Source: an uncultured Sphaerochaeta sp.
Lineage (GTDB): Bacteria; Spirochaetota; Spirochaetia; Sphaerochaetales; Sphaerochaetaceae
Reading direction: 5' to 3'
Assembly (NCBI RefSeq): GCF_963666015.1
Contig: NZ_OY762555.1
Location: forward strand, 1,488,001 to 1,552,000
Length of the DNA stretch: 64,000 bases
Positions 26,630-35,538 of this stretch are shown one piece after another (the stretch's first letter is position 1; every line of letters begins with the position of its first letter). Under the pieces are notes generated by a model. It did no database searches, was not told where the DNA came from, and saw nothing but the letters and a program-made list of their open reading frames with translations. The position numbers were made by a program, and so were the translations under genes.

Positions 26630-28861
26630 TTACTTCTTCTGATACAACACCGTCTTCTGGTAGTCTGAGGGAAGCATACCATAGCGCTTCTGGAAGGCTC
26701 TTCTGAACGTCTGGGGATTGGAGTACCCACAGAGGGTGGTAATCTCACCGATGGTCATCTGCTTCTCACTGAAGAGCACCAAGGAACGTTCCAGCCGATA
26801 GGTCTCCACATATTGGGCGAAGGATGTCTCCATTCTAGTCTGCATGAAGTGGTAGAGGAAGCTTTCCTTCATCCCAAAGTGCTCTGCCATATTGGAGAGA
26901 TTGAGAGAAGGATCGGCATAGTAGTCCTGGATATAGGAAATAATCCTCTGGACCAAGATCTCATCCTTGTCATTCTTCGCCCTGTTGATCGCCAGAGCCT
27001 GCGAGAGGAAGAACTGTTTGGACTCTGCAAAGGTGGTGAAGACTGATTGATGTAAAGGCATCCGCATCCCTTGGCTGAGCTTGATCGCAGTAGCATAGAG
27101 CACCTTGAGCAGGTTCCCATGCTCCTCCGGGCCAAGGCTCCGGGCAACAAAGTTATCCTGCTCGATGGTCTGCAGGATCTCATCAAGCGCATCACGCTCA
27201 CCACGCAAGACCGCACCACTGAGCTTACGCTCCATATCCGCAGTATAGTGGTAGGGCTCCCGTTTCAAGGAAAGGTCACGATAGCGGCGCATCACCTCTA
27301 CCTGCTTCTCACTAACCAAGCTCTGTTGGACCTCGCTGCACTCATTGGTTGCACTGAACACATCATCCAAGCTTCGCTTCGGGCTACTGACCGCCATGCT
27401 GGTAGTGCTGGGAGCAACATTGACAAATTCTCTCCAGAATAGGTCAATCTGTGTCTCAAGGAACCTAGGATCCACATGCCAAAGCATAATCCAGATAGAG
27501 AAGGCATAGTCCATATAGAGATAATATTGCTTTCCAAAAGCACGCTGGGCCTGCTTCTGTGCTGCAATACGGGTAAAGTCAATATCCTCCAACCGTTCGC
27601 TGGAGAGAAAGTCATGCACATCATGGATGGCAATATGCACCATCTGGAAGGTGAACGGACGAGTCAGGTCGATATCCGTCTGTGCCTGTTTGAGCATTGC
27701 CTGAATCTCGGCGGTTCCAAGCATCTTTCCGTGGATCAAACGACGGAAGAAGGTATCGGTAATAAACGGGGTCCCTCCAGACTGACGGACTAGGGAACGA
27801 TCCTGTTCAACAATGGACTTGATGTATCCCACAGCTTGCTCGTAGGGAAGCGGCCTCTGCCCCTCCTCAGCAAGTCCAAGAAGCTCATTCCAGTGCCTGT
27901 TGCTACGGGCAAGGATATACACAGAAAATAGCCCCAAGACGAAGAACATCACAATGACCACCCCGGTAAGCAATACCCACAGCGGGCTGAGCATCGCCCT
28001 GATTTCCTTGAGTGAGAGAAGAGAATAAAACTTCAGGCCGCTCTGATCAGAACTGGTGACTGAGAGTACGTACTCCTGACCATCAATGAAGATACGATGC
28101 TGTCCATCCTCGTAAGTCTCTCCTACGATCAGGGAAAGGTCTCCGGAGGAGGTAAGTACTGTTCCCTCACTATCAGTTATGTAGACTGTCGGATTCATCC
28201 CCTCTACCTGTTCACGTAGGAGACCGGCAATATAGCTGCTGTCCAGCAACAACATGATCTTTCCTGCATTGGAGCCGGGGATATTCAAGGGGAATGTCTG
28301 GACCAAGGGAATTACTGACTGCTGGCGACCATGAACCAAGGCTGTGGTCTCAGGGAAAAATTTTCGGGTAAAGGGAGCACTCAGATACTTGCTCTTGAAC
28401 TGTCGATAATTCAGGTTCTCAAAGGCAAACAAGGTAGGATACATCTTCTCAGGGTCGAGAAACGCATTACGTGAAGAGAGAATATAACCACTCTTGGCAG
28501 AGTAGACGTATATCTCACTCAACATGGCATTGATGTTTGTAGATGTAGGCAACAGCGCTTTAGCGTCAATAAGTGCTTGAATATCCCCAGAACCTACAGG
28601 CACTTGGTTCTGGTAGATGAACGTAGCAATATCATTATTGAGCAGCAATGACTGGCTGAGTTTGAACATCTGGTCCAGTGAAAGATCAGTGGTGGAACGT
28701 ATCAGTTGCAACATGGAGTAGGTCTGTTCCTGCTTGTCCCTTCGCACCGTACTCAGCATCCAGTATTGACTCATGACCAGGATGATAAAGCACAAAACCA
28801 AGGTTGTGAGGAAGAGAACAACGGTTCTTGAATCAGGAATCTTGTGCTCTATCTTTCTCAT
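26630..28861 (-). CDS. YesS-like membrane sensor/AraC-family regulator
   Basis: A 743-residue regulator starting at ATG 28859-28861. One helix (about residues 13-35) is followed by an extracytoplasmic sensing domain of Cache type (about 36-290), a second helix near 300-325 (LLTGVVIVMFFVLGLFSVYI), a cytoplasmic linker, and a C-terminal AraC double helix-turn-helix with LSNMAEHFGMKESFLYHFMQ and ITTLCGYSNPQTFRRAFQKR. Such proteins accompany LplABC-type importers and act without a histidine kinase. It is the last gene of the operon running from 34011, 37 bases after the sulfatase. No good ribosome binding site is visible before this ATG; a near-leaderless start or coupling is possible. Confidence 0.85.
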   Translation of the reverse strand: MRKIEHKIPDSRTVVLFLTTLVLCFIILVMSQYWMLSTVRRDKQEQTYSMLQLIRSTTDLSLDQMFKLSQSLLLNNDIATFIYQNQVPVGSGDIQALIDAKALLPTSTNINAMLSEIYVYSAKSGYILSSRNAFLDPEKMYPTLFAFENLNYRQFKSKYLSAPFTRKFFPETTALVHGRQQSVIPLVQTFPLNIPGSNAGKIMLLLDSSYIAGLLREQVEGMNPTVYITDSEGTVLTSSGDLSLIVGETYEDGQHRIFIDGQEYVLSVTSSDQSGLKFYSLLSLKEIRAMLSPLWVLLTGVVIVMFFVLGLFSVYILARSNRHWNELLGLAEEGQRPLPYEQAVGYIKSIVEQDRSLVRQSGGTPFITDTFFRRLIHGKMLGTAEIQAMLKQAQTDIDLTRPFTFQMVHIAIHDVHDFLSSERLEDIDFTRIAAQKQAQRAFGKQYYLYMDYAFSIWIMLWHVDPRFLETQIDLFWREFVNVAPSTTSMAVSSPKRSLDDVFSATNECSEVQQSLVSEKQVEVMRRYRDLSLKREPYHYTADMERKLSGAVLRGERDALDEILQTIEQDNFVARSLGPEEHGNLLKVLYATAIKLSQGMRMPLHQSVFTTFAESKQFFLSQALAINRAKNDKDEILVQRIISYIQDYYADPSLNLSNMAEHFGMKESFLYHFMQTRMETSFAQYVETYRLERSLVLFSEKQMTIGEITTLCGYSNPQTFRRAFQKRYGMLPSDYQKTVLYQKK

Positions 28862-28898
28862 AAGTGGATGCAGTATAGCACAGATAGGATGACCGTGG

Positions 28899-30365
28899 TT
28901 AGTCTTGCAACCAGGAAACGGTCTCCCAGATTGCCACCCCATCGTTGGCCTGTCTTGGCCCAGCGGTACTCCGTCCTTGCTCCACAATTGTACGCAACTC
29001 TGTCTTCAATGCATGTACTATTTCTGGAAATCTTGAGGCGACATTCTCTTGTTCCCTGATATCTTCTTCCAGATTATACAGTTGCAGAGAGGGAAGCTGT
29101 TCTTCATCCCTGCTTCCAGGGACAGGGAAAGACCATCCACCACTCCCCTTGCACATCTCCAGTTTCCAAGGCCCCCTCCTGATGGAGAGCGAACCATCAA
29201 TGCTCTGATGCACGAGGGATGAACGAGTCGGGAGTGAGGGAGATTTGAGCGTTGCAAGCATGCTGTAACTGTCTACAGCCTCATCTGCTGCCAGATCCAC
29301 CCCCAGATACTCCGCCAAGGTGGCAAACAGGTCACAGAGTGAGACAATCTGGTTACAGGTGGAACCCGGTTGAATCACTTTTGGCCATCGCATAAGCAAG
29401 GGAACCCGATGTCCCCCTTCATAGATGTCAGCCTTCATCCCCCTGAAATGGTAACTCGGGTGATGCCCTGCCTTTTCCAAGGCAGGAAAGTCGGCCGAAG
29501 GAGAACATCCGTTGTCACTGGTGAAAACCACCAAGGTATCTTCCCTCAATCCTGCCTCATCCAACGCGGAGAGGATTCGTCCAACAACACTGTCACAGTG
29601 GAGGACAAAATCCCCGTAGTCATTGGTTTTGGACTTTCCCTGAAACTTCTTCGCAGGAAGAATGGGAGTATGAGGAGCTGGAAGTGAGAAATACAGGAAA
29701 AAGGGATGGTCGCTCTCTTTCTGGATCACTTCCACCACCTTGTCTGTGAGGTGGTCCAGAACCTCTTCATGGATAAAATCGTCGGCGGTAAGTCCTTCTC
29801 TCCAGTACCCCATACCTTCCCCTTTGGTCACCTTGGTGGGGATGGAGGTAAAGCGGTCATCCTCGATGTAGACATAGGGAGGCATATCCAGCGATCCGCT
29901 GATGCCATAAAATGTGTCAAACCCTACAGAAACAGGACCTTCCTTGATCGGCTTGCTGTAATCTATGGTATGGCTGTCTGCAAAATCTGGTTGTTCAATG
30001 AAATCATCTTGTTTGGGAAGTTCCATTCCCAAGTGCCACTTGCCTACTGCATGGGTGGAATATCCCCTCCCTTTGAGCATTTGGGCAATGGTCTTTCTCT
30101 TTGCATCAATAAGGGGTGGAGAGAACCCTCCAAGCACTGAGCTCTTGAGTTCACTTCTCCAGTTGTACCTACCGGTGATGATGCTGTAGCGACTTGGAGT
30201 ACACACTGCACTGGTAGCATGGGCGTCGGTGCATTTCACACCTTCAGCAGAGAGACGGTCGAAGTGGATGGTAGCAAAGGGACAACCTGCGTTAAGGGAC
30301 GAGACATCCCCGTAGCCGAGGTCATCAGCAAGTATGTACACGATGTTTGGCTTCCTCTGCTCCAT
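28899..30365 (-). CDS. Family S1 sulfatase (arylsulfatase A-like)
   Basis: A 488-residue sulfatase with the classic C-T-P-S-R signature at residues 55-59 (Cys55 to formylglycine) and ADDLGYGD (13-20) as metal-binding motif. TSDNGCSP and GKWHLG follow in the usual order. There is no signal peptide. I use ATG 30363-30365; a TTG at 30386 is in frame but falls in the foot of a stem-loop. It lies in the LplBC/binding-protein operon and is divergent from a fucosidase, so a sulfated fucose-containing saccharide is a reasonable substrate. It needs a maturase not encoded here. Confidence 0.9.
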   Translation of the reverse strand: MEQRKPNIVYILADDLGYGDVSSLNAGCPFATIHFDRLSAEGVKCTDAHATSAVCTPSRYSIITGRYNWRSELKSSVLGGFSPPLIDAKRKTIAQMLKGRGYSTHAVGKWHLGMELPKQDDFIEQPDFADSHTIDYSKPIKEGPVSVGFDTFYGISGSLDMPPYVYIEDDRFTSIPTKVTKGEGMGYWREGLTADDFIHEEVLDHLTDKVVEVIQKESDHPFFLYFSLPAPHTPILPAKKFQGKSKTNDYGDFVLHCDSVVGRILSALDEAGLREDTLVVFTSDNGCSPSADFPALEKAGHHPSYHFRGMKADIYEGGHRVPLLMRWPKVIQPGSTCNQIVSLCDLFATLAEYLGVDLAADEAVDSYSMLATLKSPSLPTRSSLVHQSIDGSLSIRRGPWKLEMCKGSGGWSFPVPGSRDEEQLPSLQLYNLEEDIREQENVASRFPEIVHALKTELRTIVEQGRSTAGPRQANDGVAIWETVSWLQD

Positions 30366-30387
30366 GCTCCACTTCTCCCAATTCAAA

Positions 30388-30413
30388 GCACAAGGCCTTT
30401 GACAGCCTTGTGC
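30388..30413 (-). promoter_or_regulatory. Intercistronic stem-loop after the Lpl-type binding-protein gene
   Basis: GCACAAGGC (30388-30396) and GCCTTGTGC (30405-30413) form a perfect 9-bp stem. It lies 25 bases after the binding-protein stop and before the sulfatase start. There is no U-tract. It matches the position of the other post-binding-protein stem-loops. Confidence 0.6.
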
Positions 30414-30437
30414 GCTGATTCTATTCTCTCTACAACC

Positions 30438-32138
30438 TTACTTGTACTGTCGGTCGTAGGCAGACTGCATCAAATCCAAAACCTTGGACATCTGCAACTT
30501 CTCGAGGTTGGCAAGATAGTCATTCCAGACCTTGTCATCATTCACATCAAGGGAACCGACCATGAACTTAACCGCACTCTGACGGATGTAGTTGGCGAGC
30601 TCGCGCTTGACAGTGGAGAACTCCTCGTTTTCATCAGCAGTGAACTTAAGCTTGGGAACCTCAACGGAGGTATCCTCATGTGGCTTGTACAGTTCACGGG
30701 TCTCATCGAAGAGCACCTTCTCGTTGTTGTCCGGCTTGTAGTAGTCAGGATTATCCTTGCTCATTGGAACAGAAGCAAGACCATTCTTCAGGGAAGGAGT
30801 CATGGCTGCTGCATAGGTCTGTATCCAGGTATCGTTCTGAGGATCCTTGTCGTTCCACTGCGTCAACTCCTGCCAGATTGCCGGCTTGCCATCAAGACCA
30901 ACCTGTCCTTCCTTTGCCCAATCCCAAGCTTCACCCTGGAAACCATTACGCTGCTGAAGGGTTCCTTCAAGGCTGTACATGTAGTCGAAGTAACGGACAA
31001 TTGCCTCGGCATACTTGGTCTCACTGCTGAGTACCAGCTGGCCTACTTCAGGGTTCTGGAGGAATGCAACTGCATACTGCACGCCATCAGGGCCTTCAAG
31101 GGGAGCGATTGCCTGGAAGTTAGGGAAGCGGTCTCCACCAATGGTAGTAAACTGACCTCTCCAACCACCGGTTGCAAAGCCAACTACAGGCTGAGCGGAA
31201 CTCTCTACCAACTGGGTCAGCTGGCTGGAATCTTGGGTGAATGAACCATTGTAGATCAAGCCCTCCTTGTAGAGCTTGTTGATATATGCAAGACCATCAC
31301 GGTAGGCATCCTTGTTCACTGCAGTGTCGACTTTCTTGCCATTCATCAGGTAGCCAACGTTGTCATCGGCATTGCTGTTGATGTTGGTGTCGAGGTCACA
31401 GTAGATGAAGCTGTTGAGCAGGAAGCGCTCGACCTGGTCGGACCAACCAATGATTGAACCTGCAAGGGGAATCTCATCAGCCTTGCCGTTTCCATTGGGA
31501 TCCTGAGTCTTGATAGCCTTCAATACCTGATAGAACTCTTCGGTAGTGGTTGGGGTCTCAAGACCAAGGGCATCAAGGAAGGGCTGATAGACAAACATCT
31601 TTGCCTGGTTTGAACAGTGATAACAGCCTTCCAAGCGGGGGAAGGAGTAGATGTTACCATCGATGTTGGTCATGAATCCAACAGCACCAGGGAACTCATC
31701 GAATGCCGTCATCATATTGGGCATCCAATCCTTGCTATAGTACTCATTGAGGGGCAGGAAGAGCCCTTCCATGGCACCATAGTTGGTCTCGAGCTCATTG
31801 CTTACTGCAAAGCCCAGGAATGCATCCGGGTAGTCGCCACTGGCCAGAACTAAGGCAAGTTTCTCAGTGGCTGCCTGCTCGGGAATCATGATGTAGTTCA
31901 CCGTCACACCCGTCAGTTCTTCCATGTACTTGGTGAAGCGGTTGGTGTTGTAATCCTCGACACAGGGTGGCTGTGCGACCATGATATCCACGGTTACCGG
32001 GCTTTCCACGATGGGGAAGGTCCCTGCCGGGGTATACTGAACCGCGTCCTCAGCTGCTGTAGCCTTGGAACCTTGAGCAAACAGAGTTGCGGGCAGCAAC
32101 AGAGCAACCAACAACACAATCAAGAAATGCTTTTTCAT
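30438..32138 (-). CDS. LplA/YtcQ-like substrate-binding protein
   Basis: A 566-residue periplasmic binding protein, longer than the ~430 residues of the other binding proteins, as is normal for the LplABC class. The start is ATG 32136-32138 behind AAGGAGG. The signal peptide ends ATLFAQ or nearby; the mature end is polar (SKATAAED) with no lipobox cysteine. Motifs include PPCVEDYNTNRFTKYMEEL and DPNGNGKADEIPL, a calcium-binding-like loop shared by this class. It follows the two permease genes, the reverse of the order in the MalFG operons. The ligand is probably a complex, perhaps sulfated, oligosaccharide. Confidence 0.88.
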   Translation of the reverse strand: MKKHFLIVLLVALLLPATLFAQGSKATAAEDAVQYTPAGTFPIVESPVTVDIMVAQPPCVEDYNTNRFTKYMEELTGVTVNYIMIPEQAATEKLALVLASGDYPDAFLGFAVSNELETNYGAMEGLFLPLNEYYSKDWMPNMMTAFDEFPGAVGFMTNIDGNIYSFPRLEGCYHCSNQAKMFVYQPFLDALGLETPTTTEEFYQVLKAIKTQDPNGNGKADEIPLAGSIIGWSDQVERFLLNSFIYCDLDTNINSNADDNVGYLMNGKKVDTAVNKDAYRDGLAYINKLYKEGLIYNGSFTQDSSQLTQLVESSAQPVVGFATGGWRGQFTTIGGDRFPNFQAIAPLEGPDGVQYAVAFLQNPEVGQLVLSSETKYAEAIVRYFDYMYSLEGTLQQRNGFQGEAWDWAKEGQVGLDGKPAIWQELTQWNDKDPQNDTWIQTYAAAMTPSLKNGLASVPMSKDNPDYYKPDNNEKVLFDETRELYKPHEDTSVEVPKLKFTADENEEFSTVKRELANYIRQSAVKFMVGSLDVNDDKVWNDYLANLEKLQMSKVLDLMQSAYDRQYK

Positions 32139-32182
32139 ATATCCTCCTTGGTATCGGATGTCATTGTATGCATCCGGTACAA

Positions 32183-33076
32183 TCAACCTTTGACGGAGCC
32201 GATCATGACTCCCTTGACGAAGAACTTCTGGACGAACGGATAGATGACCAGAAGGGGCAAGCTCGCCACAACAATTACCGCATAGCGAATCGTCTCGCTC
32301 AGACCCTGGGACCGTATCGCTGCCTCCACATCCGTCGTCATGGACGGGGTGTTTCGGTTAATGATAAGGATGTTACGAAGCACAATCTGCAGAGGATACA
32401 AGGCCTGGTCCTGCAGGTACAAGAGTGCATCGAAGTACTTGTTCCACTGTCCTACTGCATAGAAGAGTGCGAGGACTGCTACGATTGCCCCGCTTAAGGG
32501 GAATACAAACGTGAAGAGGAATCGAATATCAGAGCATCCGTCTATTTCAGCGGCCTCATACAGTTCATCAGAGATATTCTCCTGCAAGAATGTACGGGCA
32601 ATGATGACATTCCATACGGTTATCGCATTGGGAAGGATGATGGAGAGCCGGGTATCATAGATTCCAAGCTGGCGAACCACCAAGTAAAGGGGAATGATTC
32701 CACCGGTGAAGAGCATCGTGAACAGGATGAACTTGGTGACAAACTTCCGTCCATAGAACTCTTTCCTGGAGAGCGGATAGGCGATCAGCATGGTGAGCAT
32801 TACACTGATAATCGTTCCGGTAACCATATAGTAGAGGCTGTTCATGTATCCGGTTCCGATCTGCTTGTTGGTAAAGACGGCCTTGTAACTTACCAGGTCG
32901 AAGTTTACCGGAAAGAGCCAAACTTTGCGTGCCATCACCGCCTGGGGTTCACTCAGTGAGCAGGAGATGATGTAGAGCAATGGATAGAGTACAATAGCCA
33001 GACTGATGAACAGGAAGGTATTGACCACGATGGAGAAGATTCTGTCTGTGAGCATCTCTTTTTGTTTATAATGCAT
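32183..33076 (-). CDS. LplC/YtcP-like carbohydrate ABC transporter permease
   Basis: A 297-residue permease with about six helices, an LplC-type start (D-R-I-F followed by a long first helix and LYPLLYIIS) and an EAA loop YEAAEIDGCSDIRF. Its ATG overlaps the LplB stop by one base (TAATG). It pairs with LplB and the large binding protein. The ATPase is absent. Confidence 0.9.
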   Translation of the reverse strand: MHYKQKEMLTDRIFSIVVNTFLFISLAIVLYPLLYIISCSLSEPQAVMARKVWLFPVNFDLVSYKAVFTNKQIGTGYMNSLYYMVTGTIISVMLTMLIAYPLSRKEFYGRKFVTKFILFTMLFTGGIIPLYLVVRQLGIYDTRLSIILPNAITVWNVIIARTFLQENISDELYEAAEIDGCSDIRFLFTFVFPLSGAIVAVLALFYAVGQWNKYFDALLYLQDQALYPLQIVLRNILIINRNTPSMTTDVEAAIRSQGLSETIRYAVIVVASLPLLVIYPFVQKFFVKGVMIGSVKG

Positions 33077-34011
33077 TACCAGAGCCCCCCTTCCTTGTTG
33101 TTCATTTTGGCAAGACGATTGAATGTGAGAATCAGGACAACGTTGATCACTGAATTGATCAGGTCGATTGCGGTGGAGTACGAGAAGTCACTGTTGATCA
33201 AGCCCATCTTATAAACGTAAGTGGACATAATCTCAGCAGTTTCAATATTCAGTGGGTTCTGCATGAGGAAGGCCTTTTCAAAACCAAGGCTCATGACGAA
33301 TCCCATGTTCATGATGAACATAATGACGATGGTACTCTTGATGGAAGGAAGATCGACGTACCAGACTTTCTGGAACTTGTTCACGCCATCAACCTTGGCC
33401 GCCTCATACAGCTCAGGGCTGATACCGGTCAAAGCTGCTAGGTAGATAATTGCATTATAGCCGGTGTTCTTCCAAAGCTCAGACCAGACGTAGATATGCC
33501 TGAAGTAGTCCGCTTCTCCCATATAGTTGAGGGAATCTTTCCCCATGAGCCCTCTTACAGTATTGAAGAGCCCCATGGAGGGGTCAAGGAACTGCATCAG
33601 AATGGCTACCATGACTACCGTGGAAATAAAGTATGGTGCGTAGGTGATCATCTGCACACTCTTTTTCCAGAGCTTGGAACGGGCTTCATTCAGAGCAACG
33701 GCAAGGATGACTGCCAGCGGAATTGAAGTAACCAGGGCATACATGCTCAAACTGAAGGTGTTGTACATGATCTGTAAGGACGAGGGGTTACTAAAGAACT
33801 TCTCGAACTGATAGAGCCCTACCCAGGGGCTTCCCCATACACCGCGACTTACGCGATATCGCTTAAAGGCGAGCAATGCCCCATACATAGGGACGTACTT
33901 GAACACAATGAAATAGAGGATGGGGAGCGCTACGATAACGTAGAACTGCCAATGGCGTCCCATCTTCTTTCCCAGGCTCAATTGTGGTGGCTGGTTCAAC
34001 TGCTTCTTCAT
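33076..34011 (-). CDS. LplB/YteP-like carbohydrate ABC transporter permease
   Basis: A 311-residue permease and first gene of the operon. LplB features are KYVPMYGALLAFKRYR near the N-terminus and an EAA loop LYEAAKVDGVNKFQ. The start at ATG 34009-34011 has only a weak ribosome binding site. The 200-base region upstream is shared with the divergent fucosidase gene and contains repeated operator-like sequences. Confidence 0.9.
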   Translation of the reverse strand: MKKQLNQPPQLSLGKKMGRHWQFYVIVALPILYFIVFKYVPMYGALLAFKRYRVSRGVWGSPWVGLYQFEKFFSNPSSLQIMYNTFSLSMYALVTSIPLAVILAVALNEARSKLWKKSVQMITYAPYFISTVVMVAILMQFLDPSMGLFNTVRGLMGKDSLNYMGEADYFRHIYVWSELWKNTGYNAIIYLAALTGISPELYEAAKVDGVNKFQKVWYVDLPSIKSTIVIMFIMNMGFVMSLGFEKAFLMQNPLNIETAEIMSTYVYKMGLINSDFSYSTAIDLINSVINVVLILTFNRLAKMNNKEGGLW

Positions 34012-34046
34012 GACAAAATCGTCTCACGGAAGTCAGAATCGCAATA

Positions 34047-34132
34047 GCGTCAAGTTTCAAAGCAAGCCGCTTTTTACCACGAGAAAAGGCGTCATTTTTT
34101 AAAAACTGGGTCGAAGTTTAAAAAAATGACGC
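34047..34132. promoter_or_regulatory. Repeated operator-like elements between the lplB operon and the fucosidase operon
   Basis: Three copies of a GCGTCA-nn-TTT-n-AAA element are present. They are GCGTCAAGTTTCAAA (34047-34061), GCGTCATTTTTTAAA (34089-34103) and an inverted copy TTTAAAAAAATGACGC (34117-34132). The two direct copies are offset by 42 bases, two times the 21-base AraC half-site spacing. Copies two and three also form a long inverted repeat with a 12-bp perfect outer arm. The YesS-like regulator of the operon is the likely ligand. Confidence 0.5.
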
Positions 34133-34212
34133 ATCAAAGGAGAGCTCCTATAACTTTTGACTCTGTTGTTTCCCACGTTCCACCCCTATGCTTTAGGCAA
34201 GGAGCAACAGAG

Positions 34213-35538
34213 ATGAAAGAATCAGCAACACAAGCCTGGCTGGATCTCCAGTTTGGTATGTTCATCCACTTTGGCCTCTACTCCATTCCCGGTGGGGTGT
34301 GGAATGATGAAGTGGTAAAACGGGGATATTCAGAGCAGATACTCAGTCATGGGTATCTTCCCCAAGCCGACTACGAGGCATTGGCCGAACAATTCACCAT
34401 TGATCATTTTGATGCAGACCATATTGTCATGACAGCCAAGGCAGCTGGCATGCGCTACTTGGTAATCACCAGCAAACATCATGATGGGTTCTGTCTCTTC
34501 GAAACCCAGACCACCAGTTATCATAGCAACAAGGATGTTGTTGCTGAACTAAGTGAGGCGTGCAAACGCCATGGACTGGCTTTTGGCATCTACTTCTCCT
34601 GGATCGATTGGCATTTCCCAGAGGCACTCCCGATCAGCAGCCACAACAGTGATACCATTACCCCAGAGCATCAGAAGCTCAATATCGAGCAACTCACCGA
34701 ACTGCTTACCGGTTACGGAGACATATGTGAACTTTGGATGGATATGGGAGCTCCCAGCAAGGAACAATCCAGGGAAGTCTACGAGTTGGTTCAGAACCTA
34801 CAACCTGATTGCATGGTCAATGGAAGAATATGGAACGACTACCAGGACTTCCTCACCATGGGAGATAATGAACTGCCCAGTGTTGCTCTTGATTGTCCTT
34901 GGCAGACCCCTGCTTCCATCTATAAGGAGACATGGGGCTACCGTAGCTGGCAGGTACGCGGTGACAAGCATGAGAAGATCAAGGAACTGAGTGAAACTGC
35001 CCGGCAGGTAGTCGAAGAGGGGGGAAACTACCTGCTGAATATCGGCCTGATGGGAGATGGATCAATCCACGAGTTTGAGGAAGCAGTACTGAAAGGTATT
35101 GGGGAGGAACTTACAAGACATCCTCTCGAGAGGAAGACAACATCCCTTCAGGTTCCAGAACAGGAATACCAAGGGCCTTCCTTCGACTGTGGAAACCCGG
35201 TGGTGGTTTACCGTTACACAGGTGAAGAGTATTACTCGTACCGTCCCATACCCACCAGTCTGCACTGGAAGATTGCTCTAGAGGAGAACAAGAAGTTCTC
35301 TATCTCCTGGAAAACCTCAGAACCACTGGAGAAAGAGGAAAAGCTTGTTCTAGAGGTGGATGGAAAACCATACTACAGTAGCTTACAAAAGGGACGAAAC
35401 ACTGATTGTTTCATTACATCTCTTTCATTGCAGAAAGGTAAGCATGAGTTCATCGTCCATACAGTGGGGAATCCACTCAAGCGCCCGGCATTGGGTGCCC
35501 ACACACTACATATTGTCCTGGAAGAGGAGAGAAGATAA
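34213..35538 (+). CDS. Alpha-L-fucosidase, glycoside hydrolase family 29
   Basis: A 441-residue cytoplasmic GH29 enzyme; start at ATG 34213, 10 bases after AAGGAG. The N-terminus has FGMFIHFGLYSIPGG and later ITSKHHDGFCLFE. The nucleophile is Asp177 in ELWMDMG. A small C-terminal beta domain (about residues 330-441) follows. Without a signal peptide it should act on imported fucosides; it is divergent from an LplBC-sulfatase operon. Its stop overlaps the start of cutC (TAATG), which couples it to a gene of very different base composition. Confidence 0.92.
   Translation: MKESATQAWLDLQFGMFIHFGLYSIPGGVWNDEVVKRGYSEQILSHGYLPQADYEALAEQFTIDHFDADHIVMTAKAAGMRYLVITSKHHDGFCLFETQTTSYHSNKDVVAELSEACKRHGLAFGIYFSWIDWHFPEALPISSHNSDTITPEHQKLNIEQLTELLTGYGDICELWMDMGAPSKEQSREVYELVQNLQPDCMVNGRIWNDYQDFLTMGDNELPSVALDCPWQTPASIYKETWGYRSWQVRGDKHEKIKELSETARQVVEEGGNYLLNIGLMGDGSIHEFEEAVLKGIGEELTRHPLERKTTSLQVPEQEYQGPSFDCGNPVVVYRYTGEEYYSYRPIPTSLHWKIALEENKKFSISWKTSEPLEKEEKLVLEVDGKPYYSSLQKGRNTDCFITSLSLQKGKHEFIVHTVGNPLKRPALGAHTLHIVLEEERR

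Noticed and set aside
30366..30386. TTG at 30386 as start of the second sulfatase.
   Set aside because: It would begin at the foot of the stem-loop and lacks a free ribosome binding site; ATG 30365 keeps all conserved residues.
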